From: Faecalicatena contorta
Lineage (GTDB): Bacteria > Bacillota > Clostridia > Lachnospirales > Lachnospiraceae
Assembly: GCF_021531995.1 (NCBI RefSeq)
Contig: NZ_JAFBIZ010000025.1
Location: 1-32,536, forward strand
Direction of reading: 5' to 3'
Length of the DNA stretch: 32,536 bases
Below, in pieces: positions 15,412 to 24,145 of this stretch (positions are counted from its first letter, which is position 1; each line of letters begins with the position of its first letter). The notes beneath the pieces were generated by a model. It searched no databases. It had not been told where the DNA came from and saw only the letters and a list, made by a program, of their open reading frames with translations. Position numbers and translations under genes: made by a program.

Positions 15412-16069
15412 TAAAGAGTATATTCCATTAAGCTGGCTTTCTCAGATGTGTTATTGTCCCAGGCGGGCTGCTCTTCTTTTAAATGAACGGGTATGGGTGG
15501 AAAATGTGGAAACTGCGAAAGGTCGTGCGGAGCACGAACGTGTTCATACTCAGAGAATTGAGAAAAGAGGAGAATTTCTTAAACTCTATGAATATGAAGT
15601 GGTTTCCGAAGAACTGGGAGTGAATGGAAAATGCGATTGTATTGAAGCAACCAAATCTGAGGGTGGATGTATCATTCCGGCTGTAAATTTTAAAGTAGCT
15701 CTGTTTCCAATAGAATATAAACATGGAAAAGTCCGGGAGGATGAATTAGAGTATAAGATACAGCTGTGTGCAGAGGCCATGTGCCTGGAAGAAATGTATC
15801 AGACGAAGATTCACGCAGGGGAAATATTTTTTATATCTTCACATAAACGTCTTCGGATTGAGTTTACGGAAGAACTGCGTACAATGGTTCGTGATACAGC
15901 TACAGAGTTAAGAAAAATCCGTGAATCATTTATAATTCCAGCGGCACAGTATAGTTCCAAGTGCAAAAAATGTTCTATGTTAGAATACTGTATGCCGAAA
16001 GTGAAAAAATCAGCTTCTGAATATTGCAAAGAATTAAAACTGGAAGCAGAAGAGGGGAGATGTATATGA
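15404..16069 (+). CDS. cas4: Cas4 RecB-like exonuclease of the adaptation module
   Basis: A 221-residue Cas4. Cysteines for the iron-sulphur cluster are in MCYCPRRA (C16/C18) and the C-terminal KCKKCSMLEYC (C187, C190, C196). RecB-type metal residues are D78 (GKCD), E104 and K106 (IEYKHG), with Q120 in the QLCAEA motif. Cas4 trims prespacers and selects those with a PAM before integration by Cas1-Cas2. ATG 15404 lies inside the end of cas7c (8-base overlap), and the gene shares an ATGA overlap with cas1, so the adaptation genes are co-translated with the effector. An upstream in-frame start within cas7c is rejected because homology begins at MNDKEYIPLSWL. Confidence 0.95.
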   Translation: MNDKEYIPLSWLSQMCYCPRRAALLLNERVWVENVETAKGRAEHERVHTQRIEKRGEFLKLYEYEVVSEELGVNGKCDCIEATKSEGGCIIPAVNFKVALFPIEYKHGKVREDELEYKIQLCAEAMCLEEMYQTKIHAGEIFFISSHKRLRIEFTEELRTMVRDTATELRKIRESFIIPAAQYSSKCKKCSMLEYCMPKVKKSASEYCKELKLEAEEGRCI

Positions 16070-17088
16070 AAAAGCTTTTGAACACGATCTATATTCTGAC
16101 ACCTGGAAGTTATATACATGTGCGCAATCAGAATATAGTTGTAGAAATGGACGGAGAAGAAAAAGTTTCTGTTCCAGCTCGTAATATTGAAGCAATTGTA
16201 TGCTTCGGGCAAAATACAGTTTCAACCCCATTGATTGGATTTTGTGGAGAAGAAGGGATTTCACTTGTATTTTTATCCGAGAATGGAAAATTTCTTGGAA
16301 GAATATGCGGACCTGTAAGCGGAAATGTTTTATTGCGAAAAAAACAGTATGAAAGTTTAAATGATATTGAATTTTCCACTCGGACAGTAAGAAACATTCT
16401 TTATGGAAAAATTCGTAATGCAAAAGTGGTTCTTATGAGAAATGCAAGAAATAAAGATTCAGATGAAAAAAGAAGTGCTTTAGTGGCGGCATCAGATAAA
16501 CTTAGTAATATTGCAAAAAAATTACAAAATGTCAATGATATTGATTCCATGCGAGGATTGGAAGGTGCAGCAGCTACGATCTATTTTGCCCAATTTGATA
16601 ATATGCTGGATTCAAAAGAATTTGTTTTTGATGTTCGAAGCAGAAGGCCACCGAAAAATGAAGTAAATGCAGCGTTATCTTTTGTTTATATGCTGTTGAT
16701 TCGCGAAACGCAATCTGCCTTAGAAACAGTAGGACTTGATCCGGCAGCGGGGTATTTACATGTTCTGCGGCCGGGACGTCCGTCTTTTGCTTTGGATCTG
16801 GTTGAAGAATTGCGGGCACCATTGTGTGATCGGTTTGTTTTGTCACTTTTTCATAAGGGACAGCTGCAAATTAAGGATTTTGAAACAGATTCGGAAGCGG
16901 TATATTTAAATGACAAGGGAAGAAGGACAGTTTTAAATGCCTGGCAAAAAAGGAAAAAGGAAACAATCAAACATCCTTTCCTGGACGAAAATATTGAAAT
17001 TGGAATGATTCCCTATGCTCAGGCAATGTTATTTGCCAGAGTGCTGCGTGGCGATTTGGATGAATATCCGCCGTATTCCTGGAGGTAA
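16066..17088 (+). CDS. cas1: Cas1 integrase, type I-C
   Basis: A 340-residue Cas1 starting MKKLLNTIYILTPGSYIHVR. The metal-binding catalytic residues are visible as E166 in GLEGAAATIYF, H232 in YLHVLRPGRPSFALDL and D244 in the same block. Together with Cas2 it inserts new spacers at the leader end of the array. ATG 16066 overlaps the cas4 stop (ATGA) and has GGGGAG upstream; a longer in-frame extension to 16024 lies within cas4 and is not needed. No truncation or missing catalytic residue is seen, so spacer acquisition is probably functional. Confidence 0.97.
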   Translation: MKKLLNTIYILTPGSYIHVRNQNIVVEMDGEEKVSVPARNIEAIVCFGQNTVSTPLIGFCGEEGISLVFLSENGKFLGRICGPVSGNVLLRKKQYESLNDIEFSTRTVRNILYGKIRNAKVVLMRNARNKDSDEKRSALVAASDKLSNIAKKLQNVNDIDSMRGLEGAAATIYFAQFDNMLDSKEFVFDVRSRRPPKNEVNAALSFVYMLLIRETQSALETVGLDPAAGYLHVLRPGRPSFALDLVEELRAPLCDRFVLSLFHKGQLQIKDFETDSEAVYLNDKGRRTVLNAWQKRKKETIKHPFLDENIEIGMIPYAQAMLFARVLRGDLDEYPPYSWR

Positions 17089-17091
17089 ACC

Positions 17092-17382
17092 ATGTTGGTA
17101 GTGATAACTTATGATGTAAATACGATGGATGCTGCAGGGGAAAAGAGACTTCGAAGAGTAGCAAAATTATGTGAAAGATATGGTGTTCGGGTGCAAAACT
17201 CAGTTTTTGAAGTTTTAGTAGACGCAGTGCAGCTTACGACATTAAAGCATGAATTAAGCAAGGAAATAAATAAGAATTTGGATTCCATCCGGTTTTATCG
17301 GCTGGGAAATTCTTACCAGAACAAAATTGATTCTATGGGAAAAAAGTTAAAAGTGGAGGCTGGGGAACCTTTGTTGTTATAA
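17092..17382 (+). CDS. cas2: Cas2, type I-C adaptation protein
   Basis: A 96-residue Cas2 with the ferredoxin-like start MLVVITYDVNTMD, including the conserved aspartate D8, and the usual RVQNSVFEVLVD segment. It forms the central dimer of the Cas1-Cas2 integrase. It starts 3 bases after the cas1 stop behind a GGAGG site. It is the last gene before the leader and array, in the same direction. Confidence 0.96.
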   Translation: MLVVITYDVNTMDAAGEKRLRRVAKLCERYGVRVQNSVFEVLVDAVQLTTLKHELSKEINKNLDSIRFYRLGNSYQNKIDSMGKKLKVEAGEPLLL

Positions 17383-17558
17383 AACTTTGCGCATATATTT
17401 CCCATACATAAAATTCCAGGAGATTGGCGCAATGAAAATTGCACAAATATCAGGTCTATATTGATTAAATTGGGGATTTGAAAGAATTAATTTTGTGAAA
17501 ATGTATTTATTGAATAAAAAACAGCGAAAGACCGATAGAAAAATTGTTGGTTTTTGCT
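17383..17558 (+). promoter_or_regulatory. CRISPR leader
   Basis: This AT-rich 176-base stretch between cas2 and the first repeat has no gene. It contains the inverted repeat GCAAT-GAAA-ATTGC (17429-17442) and a TTGCGC/GCGCAA pair spanning about 17386-17432. No clear -35/-10 pair is seen; candidates near TTGTGA and TATTTA around 17492-17510 are weak. The array direction and the decayed distal end support this as the leader side. Confidence 0.75.
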
Positions 17559-19367
17559 GAAGCCCCTCTCGCGGGGGCGTGAATTGAAATAGAGAAAGAG
17601 TATGGGCATGGCGAAGAAGCTTGAAGCCCCTCTCGCGGGGGCGTGAATTGAAATTGATCGATATGCTTGGAGATACAGATCTGTTGCCGGAAGCCCCTCT
17701 CGCGGGGGCGTGAATTGAAATATTTCTCATGTATGGCGCAAACGGAGCAGATCTGAAGCCCCTCTCGCGGGGGCGTGAATTGAAATTACTTTACCGGCAT
17801 CTTTTCCACGGTGGACACCGAAGCCCCTCTCGCGGGGGCGTGAATTGAAATTTTTTATTTTGCAGAAAAATATAGAAAGAGTGAGGGAAGCCCCTCTCGC
17901 GGGGGCGTGAATTGAAATTGGCCTGTCCGGATCAACAAGCGCGCCGAAGGCAGAAGCCCCTCTCGCGGGGGCGTGAATTGAAATTAAGTTGATTGACGGG
18001 ACCGTGTCAGAAGCAAAGGGAAGCCCCTCTCGCGGGGGCGTGAATTGAAATTGGTGTTTACAGAGGATAAAAAGAAGGATGCAAAAGAAGCCCCTCTCGC
18101 GGGGGCGTGAATTGAAATGGTAAGATAGCGGATACCTTGGGGAATTCCAAGCCGGAAGCCCCTCTCGCGGGGGCGTGAATTGAAATTCGTAACAAACAAC
18201 GCCCAGCTCGATACCCACAACCGAAGCCCCTCTCGCGGGGGCGTGAATTGAAATGGATTCCCTTGGGACTGCTGCACTTCTTAATCGAAGCCCCTCTCGC
18301 GGGGGCGTGAATTGAAATATCCATCGTGAAATGAAGATGATATACTTTCTTTTGAAGCCCCTCTCGCGGGGGCGTGAATTGAAATAATTTCAATTTTTAC
18401 AAACGCTCTGTTCAGTGTTGAAGCCCCTCTCGCGGGGGCGTGAATTGAAATTCTTACCTGTCTATCGCTAATACCGATCTGCTTTGGAAGCCCCTCTCGC
18501 GGGGGCGTGAATTGAAATATAGTCTCGTCCCTGGAAATTGTTAAAACCAGTTGGAAGCCCCTCTCGCGGGGGCGTGAATTGAAATAGAATCAGAATTCCA
18601 AAATGCTGTTATTAAAGCTGAAGCCCCTCTCGCGGGGGCGTGAATTGAAATAGCGGACGGAACGACCAAAAACGAATGGAACACCACGAAGCCCCTCTCG
18701 CGGGGGCGTGAATTGAAATCGTGAACGCATCAAGCGAGGGATATGGACCTTCGGGAAGCCCCTCTCGCGGGGGCGTGAATTGAAATGGGATATTGTTGAT
18801 TCTGTTTTTATACTGCAGGGAAGCCCCTCTCGCGGGGGCGTGAATTGAAATTTGATGTCTTTTCCCATACTGAGTGCAGTCACTGTGAAGCCCCTCTCGC
18901 GGGGGCGTGAATTGAAATTGGGTATTACAAAAAATTGAATGTGATCGCAATTAGAAGCCCCTCTCGCGGGGGCGTGAATTGAAATGCTCACAACATTCTC
19001 TTCTGGTTCGTTCTCAACATGAAGCCCCTCTCGCGGGGGCGTGAATTGAAATTGGTTCCGCTTTCCGAAGATCGTCGGGAACAACGAAGCCCCTCTCGCG
19101 GGGGCGTGAATTGAAATTTGCTCCGGAAAGCCGTGCAAGCGTAGATCCCTGAAGCCCCTCTCGCGGGGGCGTGAATTGAAATATTTGTTGCATCCCAAAC
19201 CATTGGGACCATAAGCGGGAAGCCCCTCTCGCGGGGGCGTGAATTGAAATGTACCCGGCACGCCATAACCGGATATTGTGATCACGAAGTCCCTCTTGCA
19301 GGGGCGTGAATTGAAATGAATTTATGACAGCCGACGTGCAGGCCATGGGAAACGAAGCCCCTCTCGC
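17559..19367 (+). CRISPR. Type I-C CRISPR array, 27 spacers
   Basis: Twenty-six identical 32-base repeats begin GAAGCCCCTCTCGCGGGGGC and end GTGAATTGAAAT; GCCCC and GGGGC form the stem, and the predicted crRNA handle is TGAATTGAAAT. Repeat 27 (19286-19317) has three changes (GAAGTCCC, CTTGCAGGGG) but still folds through a G-U pair. Repeat 28 (19354-19367) is cut off after 14 bases. Spacers are 32-36 bases, mostly 35, and all look different. Transcription is rightward from the leader next to cas2. Translation of the minus strand gives repeating pseudo-proteins (SIHAPARGAS, FNSRPRERGF, FTPPREGL), which are artefacts. By eye no spacer matches anything else in the window. Confidence 0.99.
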
Positions 19368-19792
19368 ATTTTCAAGGAAGTAGAAAAGAGAGTTCATTAG
19401 CTGTAAAACCATAGTAATAGGGGTAAACATAAAAAGTAAATATTCTCGTCTGATAGGCTGGATTATTCAAAATGTGTAAAAAGTTGATATATATGACACT
19501 GACGTTACATCCTCCCCAACCATCTTGTAACAATAATATAGCATCCTCTATACAGAAACATGCGGTTTTAAGCCATTTTCATGGCAAAAAAGCCGCATGT
19601 TTTTTGTGACAATGACTTGACATCCCCGGGACGACCTTGCATTTCTGAGAGTATACTTGGATAACTTACCTTTCCGTGCTATGATCTATATTAACAAACC
19701 GCCTTTTTTTGAATAATCCGGCGTCCGTGTCCCTGTTGTCCGGTGACAGGAAAATGCTAATAGAAAATATGTATTGAATCAAACGCATGCTG
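19368..19792. other. Non-coding region between the array and the MarR gene
   Basis: No credible gene is seen. It contains the terminator at 19558-19605 and, beyond it, unremarkable sequence up to the MarR promoter. An isolated TTGACA at 19617 has no matching -10 box. Confidence 0.6.
19558..19605 (+). terminator. Rho-independent terminator downstream of the array
   Basis: ACATGCGG (19558-19565) pairs with CCGCATGT, and GCCAT pairs with ATGGC inside, followed by a run of six T. It is the first good terminator after the array and probably ends the pre-crRNA transcript about 190 bases past the last repeat. Confidence 0.8.
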
Positions 19793-19821
19793 TTGACGTA
19801 GGAACGATAGTGTGATATATT
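19793..19821 (+). promoter_or_regulatory. Predicted promoter of the MarR gene
   Basis: TTGACG (19793-19798) and TATATT (19816-19821) are separated by 17 bases. The predicted start is close to the AAAGGAGG ribosome binding site, so the leader is very short. MarR proteins usually repress themselves, so an operator is expected here, but no clear palindrome is seen. Confidence 0.65.
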
Positions 19822-19845
19822 TATCGCCAGAAAGGAGGCATTGAT

Positions 19846-20271
19846 ATGGCAGAGCAGGTGTCCTGCGGGATACTGATGAAGCAGATTGGTGACGAGATGC
19901 AGAAAAGGGCAGACAATAAGATGCGTTCGTGGGATATGACGATGGCACAGGCAGGAGCCCTGTTAGCACTGAATGATGCCCCCAAAAAGCAGCTTTCCAT
20001 GAAACAGTTGGAAAAAGTTCTGTGTATTGCACAGTCTACGACTGCCGGTATTATTTCCCGACTGGAGCAGAAAGGGCTGGTGGAAGGATATGCTGATGCA
20101 GAGGATAAACGGATTAAGCTGGTACGCATCACGCAGGAGGGGATAGACAAGGTTCTGGAAACGAAGCGGGACATGATCCAGGCGGAAGAGATGCTTCTAT
20201 CAGGTTTGACTGAGACGGAACGGGAAATCCTTTATTCACTTCTTAAGAAAGTTAAGGATAGTTTAAAATAA
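19846..20271 (+). CDS. MarR-family transcriptional regulator
   Basis: A 141-residue winged-helix protein. The N-terminal helices are followed by QAGALLALNDAPKKQLSMKQ, the recognition helix region IAQSTTAGIISRLEQKGLVE, and the wing with DAEDKRIKLVRITQEG, whose DxRxxxxxLT-like pattern marks MarR. Dimers bind palindromes and are usually released by small aromatic ligands. It is a lone gene: a strong AAAGGAGG site lies in front, a terminator starts at its stop codon, and no transporter or enzyme gene follows in the same transcript, so the target cannot be guessed. Confidence 0.92.
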   Translation: MAEQVSCGILMKQIGDEMQKRADNKMRSWDMTMAQAGALLALNDAPKKQLSMKQLEKVLCIAQSTTAGIISRLEQKGLVEGYADAEDKRIKLVRITQEGIDKVLETKRDMIQAEEMLLSGLTETEREILYSLLKKVKDSLK

Positions 20272-20299
20272 GTACTCACATAAAGTGAGTATTTATTTT
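20266..20299. terminator. Terminator after the MarR gene
   Basis: AAATAAGTACTCAC pairs with GTGAGTATTTATTT across an ATAAA loop, followed by T-rich sequence. It overlaps the MarR stop codon and is nearly symmetrical, so it may work in both directions. Confidence 0.8.
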
Positions 20300-20396
20300 G
20301 GGATAATTTAATAGCTAACGATTGAAAACACAAGATTATGTTAGAAGGATAGATATTGAACTGTGTGGGATGTCGGGAAATAAGCAGATGCGAAAT

Positions 20397-20450
20397 CTTA
20401 CATAAAATTAACAAAAATATTCTGCAAATTTGACATAAAAGAATTATAAT
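20397..20450 (+). promoter_or_regulatory. Pho-box-like promoter of ppk
   Basis: Hexamers CTTACA (20397), TTAACA (20408), ATTCTG (20419) and TTGACA (20430) recur at exactly 11-base steps, and a perfect TATAAT lies at 20445-20450. TTAACA-like repeats with 11-base spacing upstream of a -10 box, with no well-spaced -35 box, are the layout of PhoP-activated promoters in Firmicutes. Three of four hexamers fit. Phosphate control of polyphosphate kinase would make biological sense. Confidence 0.5.
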
Positions 20451-20497
20451 GATTCTGATTATGTGGATATAAAACCATTGAGAAAGGAACTGTTCAG

Positions 20498-22600
20498 ATG
20501 AAGAAAGCAGAGAAAAAAGCAGAAAAAAAGAAAGAAAATACCGCAAAGATTCCATATATGATGAACCGGGAACTGTCCTGGCTGAAATTTAATGAAAGAG
20601 TATTGAATGAAGCGGGAAATCCGAGAGTGCCGCTGGCAGAACGATTGACATTTGCAGCAATCTATCAATCGAATCTGGATGAATTTTACAGAGTCAGAGT
20701 CGGTACACTCATGGATCAGATGGAATCTTCAGAAGTGGTTCGTGAAAATAAAACAAATATGACCAGCAAAGAGCAGGTAAACGCGATCCTGAAAGCAACC
20801 AGGGAACTGGATCAGAAAAAAGCAGTAATATATGAGCAGCTTATGGGAGAACTGGAACCGAAGGGAATCCGACTGATTAATTTTAATAAATTATCAGCAG
20901 AAGAAGGAAAATTGCTGGAAACCTATTTTGATCATGAGATAGCACCATATCTGTCGGCGAATATTGTGAGCAAGCAACAGCCATTTCCGTTTTTGAAAAA
21001 TAAAGACATCTATGCAGTTGCGCTGCTGGAAACGAAAGGCGGCAAGACAAAAACGGCCATCATTCCCTGCAGTAATAATGTTTTTAAGCGTCTGATCGAC
21101 ATTCCGACCAGAAAGGGAACCTTTATGTTGTCAGAAGAGCTGATTCTTCATTTCCTTCCCAAAATGTTTAAAAATTATGAAGTGAAAGAAAAATCCTTAC
21201 TTCGTGTGACGAGAAACGCAGATATTGATACTGAGACAATCTATGATGAAGACCTGGATTACCGAGAGGCAATGGAAAATCTGATCAAACAGAGAAAAAG
21301 AATGAATCCGGTCAGAATGGAGCTTTCCCGGGATCTGAATAAAAAAATGATCCGTTCTCTGTGCAAGGATATCCATGTGGAAAAAGAACATGTATTTCTG
21401 TCCAGAGTGCCGCTGGATATGTCATTTGTATTTGCGATTCAGAGTTATCTGAAGAATACGGATCAGGAAGCACTGTTTTATCAGAGACGTACTCCGAGAA
21501 TGACGCCGGAACTCGATGGAAACAGTCCTTTGATTCCACAGATCATGACAAAAGATGTTCTGTTGTCTTATCCATTTGAGAACATCAAGTCATTTATCAA
21601 CCTGTTATATGAGGCGGCGAAAGATGATACGGTTGTATCCATCAAGATGACCTTATATCGTCTTGCCAATAAGAGCCAGATTGTGGATGCACTGGTGGAA
21701 GCAGCTGAAAATGGCAAGGAAGTAGTCGTGCTGGTAGAGCTGCGGGCAAGGTTTGATGAAGAAAGTAACATCGAATATTCCAGAAAACTGGAAGAAGCCG
21801 GCTGCAGAGTCATCTATGGTCTGAACGGATATAAGGTACATTCCAAGCTTTGCCTGATATCCAGAAAAACAGAGGATGGGGTATCTTACATTACACAGAT
21901 CGGAACTGGAAATTACAATGAAAAAACGTCTGCTCTGTATACGGATCTGTCTTTGATCACTGCCAATCAGGAGATTGGAAAAGAAGCGGCAGATGTCTTT
22001 GCTGCACTTTTGCGAGGAGAAACTGTAGAAAAGTCGGATTATCTGCTGGTAGCTCCAAAGTGTCTGCAGAATAAAGTTCTGGATATGATCGATGAAGAAA
22101 TCTCACATGCGAAGCAGGGAGAAAAGAGCTACATCGGAATTAAGATCAATTCCCTGACAGACAAAGTAATTATTGAAAAATTGGTAGAAGCTTCGCAGGC
22201 TGGAGTAAATATAGAAATGATCGTCAGAGGAATCTGCTGCCTGATTCCGGAAGTAAAAGGATATACAGATAATATAAAAGTTGTAAGTATTGTTGGACGT
22301 TTTCTGGAACATTCCAGAATCTATCGATTTGGAACAAAGGAACGTGAAAAGGTGTATATTGCATCTGCAGATTTCATGACGAGAAACACGGTTCGTCGTG
22401 TGGAGGTGGCTGCTCCGGTTTGGGATGAGAAGCTGAAAGAGCGCCTGGACTGGATGTTCGAGACTATGATGAATGATGATGAGAAGGGAAAAAGCCTGAC
22501 TTCGAAAGGAATTTATGTGAATCGAAAACTGAACGATGCAAAGCTGAACTCGCAGGAGACGTTTTATGCAATGGCTTACAGCAATGCAGAAAAAAAGTGA
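20498..22600 (+). CDS. ppk1: Polyphosphate kinase 1
   Basis: A 700-residue PPK1, the usual length, which reversibly transfers the gamma-phosphate of ATP to polyphosphate. The N-terminal domain shows MNRELSWLKFNERVLNEA and the YQSNLDEFYRVRVG segment. The catalytic phospholipase-D-like domains carry H448 in KVHSKLCLI, the likely phosphorylated histidine, and H605 in EHSRIYRFG. RARFDEESNI and GTGNYNEKTSALYTD are further family motifs. The first 20 residues are a lysine-rich tail (KKAEKKAEKKKE) before the conserved domain; the start is supported by AAAGGAAC upstream. It is monocistronic. Phosphate-dependent control is suggested by the upstream hexamer repeats. No exopolyphosphatase gene is adjacent. 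Confidence 0.97.
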   Translation: MKKAEKKAEKKKENTAKIPYMMNRELSWLKFNERVLNEAGNPRVPLAERLTFAAIYQSNLDEFYRVRVGTLMDQMESSEVVRENKTNMTSKEQVNAILKATRELDQKKAVIYEQLMGELEPKGIRLINFNKLSAEEGKLLETYFDHEIAPYLSANIVSKQQPFPFLKNKDIYAVALLETKGGKTKTAIIPCSNNVFKRLIDIPTRKGTFMLSEELILHFLPKMFKNYEVKEKSLLRVTRNADIDTETIYDEDLDYREAMENLIKQRKRMNPVRMELSRDLNKKMIRSLCKDIHVEKEHVFLSRVPLDMSFVFAIQSYLKNTDQEALFYQRRTPRMTPELDGNSPLIPQIMTKDVLLSYPFENIKSFINLLYEAAKDDTVVSIKMTLYRLANKSQIVDALVEAAENGKEVVVLVELRARFDEESNIEYSRKLEEAGCRVIYGLNGYKVHSKLCLISRKTEDGVSYITQIGTGNYNEKTSALYTDLSLITANQEIGKEAADVFAALLRGETVEKSDYLLVAPKCLQNKVLDMIDEEISHAKQGEKSYIGIKINSLTDKVIIEKLVEASQAGVNIEMIVRGICCLIPEVKGYTDNIKVVSIVGRFLEHSRIYRFGTKEREKVYIASADFMTRNTVRRVEVAAPVWDEKLKERLDWMFETMMNDDEKGKSLTSKGIYVNRKLNDAKLNSQETFYAMAYSNAEKK

Positions 22601-22683
22601 AACTAGAAAAGCAGCTTTTTTATTGACGGAAGAGTGCATTGTTTTGTAAAATACATAATAAACAAAAACTGAATATATCCGGT

Positions 22684-22855
22684 GAACGACTGCCCTAGAC
22701 ACCGAAAGGGGCCGAAGAAGCAAACCCAGAGTTATTGCATCTTGCTCTGGCGGAAACTGACAGGCAAAAGGAAGGCAGCCCGACGGAACTTTGGAGAGAA
22801 TGCGAAAGCATCGCCTACGAGGCTAGAACCAACTGGCAAAAGGACAGAGAATGAT
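22684..22855 (+). ncRNA. Glycine-riboswitch-like tandem leader RNA
   Basis: The first half has ACTGCC...GGCAG as closing stem, the core GCCGAAGAAGCAAACCC, a CCAGAG/CTCTGG stem, and CTGACAGGCAAAAGGA, all in the order of a glycine aptamer. The second half has CTTTGGAGAG, an ATGC-GAAA-GCAT hairpin, and CTGGCAAAAGGACAGAG at its end, as in the second aptamer of tandem glycine riboswitches. The middle of the second half (CGCCTACGAGGC) departs from the consensus, so its ligand may differ or it may be degenerate. The element lies 33 bases before the saccharopine-dehydrogenase-family start and shows no terminator, so control of translation is more likely. Confidence 0.65.
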
Positions 22856-22860
22856 AGATG

Positions 22861-22880
22861 CCAATAATTTATTTTGGAGG
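22861..22880 (+). promoter_or_regulatory. Possible ribosome-site hairpin after the riboswitch-like RNA
   Basis: CCAA (22861-22864) can pair with TTGG (22874-22877), which overlaps the GGAGG site (22876-22880) of the next gene. A small stem here could hide the ribosome binding site when the aptamers release the upstream strand. It is short and weak. Confidence 0.35.
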
Positions 22881-22888
22881 TGGAATCT

Positions 22889-24145
22889 ATGAGAATGATG
22901 TTAGTTGGCGCAGGTGCAGTGGGGGAAAGTATTCTTAAGGTAATGAAGTGGCGGGATCCGAATGGCACATGGCTGGAATATGTACTTGTGTGTGATTTTG
23001 AACAGAAACGTGCGCAGGAAGTGGTTGATAAACTGGACGGAGATGACAGATTTGAAGCTGGAGCCGTGAATGCGACAGAGAAGGAAGCGATGATGCGGAT
23101 GATTCGGATCCACCAGATAGATTTTCTGATGGATGCAGCGCCGCCGTTTGCCAGTAATTATATATTTGATGCAGCTTATGAAACGGGCATAGATTATGGG
23201 AACATGGGAACATGGTCGGTTCCGATGGATCATCCGGCTTATGGAATCGGAATTGAGAACAGCTATACGGAACCAATGACAAAATACAATTTTGACCGTT
23301 TTGATTTCTGGAAGAAACGCGGCAATATGGCAGTAATATGTATGGGAATCGATCCGGGAGTCGTCAATGTGTTTGCAAAATATGCCGCAACGCAGTTGCT
23401 GGATGAGATTTATGAAGTTCATGTTAAGGACGGAGGAAATCTGTCGGTTCCGGGAGCGGATCCGGATGATATCATGTTCGGGTTTAATGTGTGGACCGTA
23501 CTGGATGAAGTGATGAATCCAAATGTAGAGTATGATGCGTCCAGAGGAGGTTTTCTGGTAGAGCGACCGTTTGCAGGAAAGGAAATCTGGGAGATGCCGG
23601 ATGGTGTTGGTAAGAATACACTGGTGAAAGTAGAGCATGAAGAGGTTGTGACCATGCCGAGGTACTTGAAGCAGTATGGCCTTCAGCGGGCAACATTTAA
23701 GATCAGCCTGGATGAAAATCTGATTACAGCACTGAAAGTCATTGACAAACTGGGGCTTCGCAGTATTCACCCGGTTCGGATTGGTGAGACGCAGGTGATT
23801 CCCAGAGATGTGGTGGCAGCATGTGCACCGCAACCAAAAGATATAGGAAGTGAGATGACCGGTGAGATGCTTGTCGGAGTACAGTGCATCGGAAAGAAAG
23901 ACGGGGAGGACAGATCTTATTTCCTGTATCAGGCTTTTGATAATCAGGAATCTATGAAGAGATGGGGATCGCAGGCAGTTGTGGCACAGACGGGATTTGG
24001 TGCAGCGCTGGCGATCGAACTGATTGGGAAAGGCATCTGGAAAGATGCCGGAGTTTACTCTCCGGAATATTTTGACCCGCTCCCATATATGAAGTTGATG
24101 AATGAAAGCGGGTATGAATATCGGATTGAAGAAATGAAGTTATAA
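22889..24145 (+). CDS. Saccharopine dehydrogenase family protein
   Basis: A 418-residue protein that opens with a Rossmann NAD(P)-binding motif, MMLVGAGAVGESILKVM (GxGxxG), followed by VCDFEQKRAQEV and the DAAPPF segment typical of Lys9-type saccharopine dehydrogenase and carboxynorspermidine dehydrogenase relatives. The centre has GNMAVICMGIDPGVVNVFAK, another family hallmark. Members make or split C-N bonds between amino acids and keto acids or amines, using NAD(P)H. The substrate cannot be told from sequence. The glycine-riboswitch-like leader suggests that it answers to an amino acid such as glycine. Start 22889 has GGAGG 8 bases upstream; a TTG at 22874 would be inside that site. It ends convergently with the RluA gene, overlapping by 6 bases. 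Confidence 0.85.
   Translation: MRMMLVGAGAVGESILKVMKWRDPNGTWLEYVLVCDFEQKRAQEVVDKLDGDDRFEAGAVNATEKEAMMRMIRIHQIDFLMDAAPPFASNYIFDAAYETGIDYGNMGTWSVPMDHPAYGIGIENSYTEPMTKYNFDRFDFWKKRGNMAVICMGIDPGVVNVFAKYAATQLLDEIYEVHVKDGGNLSVPGADPDDIMFGFNVWTVLDEVMNPNVEYDASRGGFLVERPFAGKEIWEMPDGVGKNTLVKVEHEEVVTMPRYLKQYGLQRATFKISLDENLITALKVIDKLGLRSIHPVRIGETQVIPRDVVAACAPQPKDIGSEMTGEMLVGVQCIGKKDGEDRSYFLYQAFDNQESMKRWGSQAVVAQTGFGAALAIELIGKGIWKDAGVYSPEYFDPLPYMKLMNESGYEYRIEEMKL

Noticed and set aside
17377-19430. Several long minus-strand reading frames across the array with repeated SIHAPARGAS, FNSRPRERGF and FTPPREGL motifs
   Set aside because: They are translations of the CRISPR repeat in three frames, a well-known annotation artefact; there is no ribosome binding site and the spacers between are unrelated.
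19617-19645. TTGACA at 19617 as a promoter for the MarR gene
   Set aside because: No -10-like hexamer lies at 16-18 bases; the pair at 19793-19821 is better placed.
22682-22867. A 61-codon frame before the saccharopine-dehydrogenase-family gene
   Set aside because: It coincides with the riboswitch-like leader, has no ribosome binding site, and its codons are explained by RNA structure.
22901-23833. A 310-codon minus-strand frame opposite the saccharopine-dehydrogenase-family gene
   Set aside because: It is a shadow frame rich in His, Cys and Ile with no recognisable domain, fully antisense to a gene with clear family motifs.
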